From Anaerofilum sp. (lineage in GTDB: Bacteria > Bacillota > Clostridia > Oscillospirales > Ruminococcaceae), in the NCBI GenBank assembly GCA_020024115.1, contig JAHHUF010000034.1:1-16064 (forward strand): a stretch of DNA of 16,064 nucleotides, given 5' to 3'. The notes below the pieces were generated by a model. That model ran no database searches. It was not told where the DNA came from and worked only from the letters and a program-made list of their open reading frames with translations. Both the position numbers and the translations under genes were made by a program. How positions within the stretch are numbered: the stretch's first letter is position 1; each line of letters begins with the position of its first letter. Positions 15,243 to 16,064 of the stretch are shown piece after piece.

Positions 15243-15692
15243 TTATAAACGAGTGATGCGGAACAATGGACAGCCAAATTCCGCCAGTGTGCCATCGGCA
15301 ATCAAAACTTCTTCAATTACACAATCAAAAGGTGCAGGAACTTCGCTCATCATCTTCATTGCCTCCAAAAGGCATACCGTTTGCCCTTGTTTTACTTTGT
15401 CGCCAACCGAAACAAAGGGAGCTTTGTCAGGGGCAGAAGAAGCATAGAAGGTGCCAACCAGTGGAGCATCAATGCTCTCTATTGCAGCAGGTTCCGGTGT
15501 GGCAGCGGGTTCGGCTGAGGGGGTTGACATCACAGTAGGTGGAGCAGCCAAAGGCAGAACCGATGGAACGGTTTGGCAGTAGGCAGCAGCCTTTTTGAAA
15601 GAAATTTTTTCTTCGCCCTGTTCCCAAACAAAAGAAACAGCACTGCTTGTTTCAAAGGCTTCCAGCAAAGCCTGAATTTCTTTTAATTGCAT
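15243..15692 (-). CDS. accB: Biotin carboxyl carrier protein of acetyl-CoA carboxylase AccB
   Basis: A 149-aa carrier that shuttles carboxyl groups from AccC to AccA/AccD. The N-terminal helix (about 1-40) contacts the carboxylase. An Ala/Pro-rich flexible linker follows (about 46-71). The C-terminal biotinyl domain (about 75-149) has the biotinylation site Lys113 in EAMKM and the typical APLVGTFYASSAPD and GDKVKQGQTVCLLEAMK strands. Length is typical. AAGGAAGGA precedes the ATG. It is preceded by an 86-nt gap with a hairpin after acpP, and its stop overlaps the accC ribosome site. The biotin ligase needed to modify it is not in the window. Confidence 0.96.
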   Translation of the reverse strand: MQLKEIQALLEAFETSSAVSFVWEQGEEKISFKKAAAYCQTVPSVLPLAAPPTVMSTPSAEPAATPEPAAIESIDAPLVGTFYASSAPDKAPFVSVGDKVKQGQTVCLLEAMKMMSEVPAPFDCVIEEVLIADGTLAEFGCPLFRITRL

Positions 15693-15725
15693 AAAGATTC
15701 CTTCCTTATATTTTTTATGAAAGAT

Positions 15726-15765
15726 AGCCCTGTTGTTCTGAATAAATCAGACAGAAAACAGGGCT
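15726..15765 (-). repeat. Intercistronic hairpin between acpP and accB
   Basis: AGCCCTGTT (15726-15734) pairs with AACAGGGCT (15757-15765), and TTCTG (15736-15740) with CAGAA (15752-15756) extends the stem inward. On the minus-strand RNA it lies 13 nt after the acpP stop. The bases that follow are ATCTTTC, not a T run, so it looks more like a partial attenuator or an mRNA-stabilising or processing element than a full terminator. Confidence 0.6.
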
Positions 15766-15778
15766 TTGATGGTGAAAA

Positions 15779-16003
15779 TTAAGAGTTGGATTCCAAATAG
15801 GAAACAATGTCGCCAACGGTTTTGAGTTGTGCCAGTGTTTCGTCTGGAATGGAAATGCCCAGATAGTCCTCCAGTGCCATGTTCAGCTCCACAGCATCCA
15901 AAGAATCTGCACCCAAATCATCTGCCAAAGAGGCGGTTGGGGTTACATCCTCAACAGAACAGCTCAAAGTTTCAACAATAATGTCACGCACTTTCTCAAA
16001 CAT
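15779..16003 (-). CDS. acpP: Acyl carrier protein AcpP
   Basis: A 74-aa acidic four-helix carrier that holds growing acyl chains on a 4'-phosphopantetheine arm. The attachment residue Ser34 lies in DDLGADSLDAVEL, the ACP signature, followed by the recognition helix and the IPDETLAQLKTVGDIVSYL C-terminal helices. ATG 16003 is chosen over an upstream in-frame start because AAAGGAG lies 8 nt before it and ACPs begin about here. It is first gene of the 12-gene operon. The hairpin after it would allow a higher ACP level than the enzymes downstream, as the pathway needs. Confidence 0.96.
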   Translation of the reverse strand: MFEKVRDIIVETLSCSVEDVTPTASLADDLGADSLDAVELNMALEDYLGISIPDETLAQLKTVGDIVSYLESNS

Positions 16004-16030
16004 AATAGAATCTCCTTTTGTGTAAAATTG

Positions 16031-16060
16031 ATAAAAATAATTGTGAGCATTAAAATTCAA
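16031..16060 (-). promoter_or_regulatory. Possible promoter of the fatty acid synthesis operon
   Basis: On the minus strand, TTGAAT (16055-16060) and TTTTAT (16031-16036) are 18 nt apart, each matching consensus at 4 of 6 positions. The region is very AT-rich and the window ends at 16064, so the true promoter could be further upstream. The TTGAAT lies within TTTGAATTTTAA (16050-16061), a loose palindrome similar to one at the marR leader. Confidence 0.3.
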
Positions 16061-16064
16061 ATAA

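Noticed and set aside
16039..16048. AATTGTGAGC, similar to half of the lac operator
   Set aside because: Only one half matches, no LacI-type regulator is present, and the region is AT-rich enough for a chance match.
1..16064. CRISPR arrays, insertion sequences, tRNA or rRNA genes, phage or defence genes
   Set aside because: I read both strands and saw no regularly spaced repeats, transposase motifs, cloverleaf-like segments or genes of unknown function; every sizable coding region belongs to a recognised housekeeping family.

Overview
The window looks like a chromosomal core-metabolism region from a Gram-positive Bacillota bacterium, most likely a clostridial anaerobe (Clostridia/Oscillospirales type). 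Reasons: moderately AT-rich DNA; strong AGGAGG-type ribosome binding sites before nearly every gene; FabK (not FabI) as the only enoyl-ACP reductase; a ThiI lacking the rhodanese domain next to its own cysteine desulfurase; a DegV-family lipid-binding protein; and an LCP (LytR-CpsA-Psr) wall-polymer ligase. The exact genus cannot be read from the sequence.

Plus strand, left part (1-6168). A DegV-family protein has its own promoter and a palindrome at its predicted transcription start. It is followed by a weak hairpin and a clear sigma-A-type promoter that drives a three-gene operon: cysteine desulfurase, thiI and cinA. The first two form the sulfur relay for tRNA 4-thiouridine (and possibly thiamine). 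CinA is a nucleotide-cleaning enzyme that probably just shares the transcript. A strong intrinsic terminator closes this operon. An LCP-family membrane protein follows, with its own promoter and a structured 5' leader, and ends at a strong bidirectional terminator (6173-6210) shared with the convergent operon.

Minus strand, right part (16003 down to 6226). One compact operon of 12 genes encodes the type II fatty acid synthesis machinery: acpP, accB, accC, accD, accA, fabH, fabK, fabD, fabG, fabF, fabZ and a MarR-family regulator. Spacing is very tight, with several overlaps (accC/accD 46 nt, accD/accA 7 nt, accA/fabH 4 nt). AccB/C/A/D make malonyl-CoA, FabD loads it on ACP, FabH starts the chain, and FabF-FabG-FabZ-FabK elongate it. 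The terminal MarR protein resembles FabT-type regulators in setting and may control the pathway; loose TTTGA-containing palindromes occur near the acpP, marR and LCP promoters.

The window is almost entirely ordinary housekeeping DNA. I found no mobile element, CRISPR array, tRNA, rRNA, phage gene or new defence system. The best second looks are regulatory: a FabT-like palindrome at the LCP promoter, the palindrome at the degV start, the hairpins in the LCP leader and between acpP and accB, and a C-terminal extension of AccC that runs into accD.
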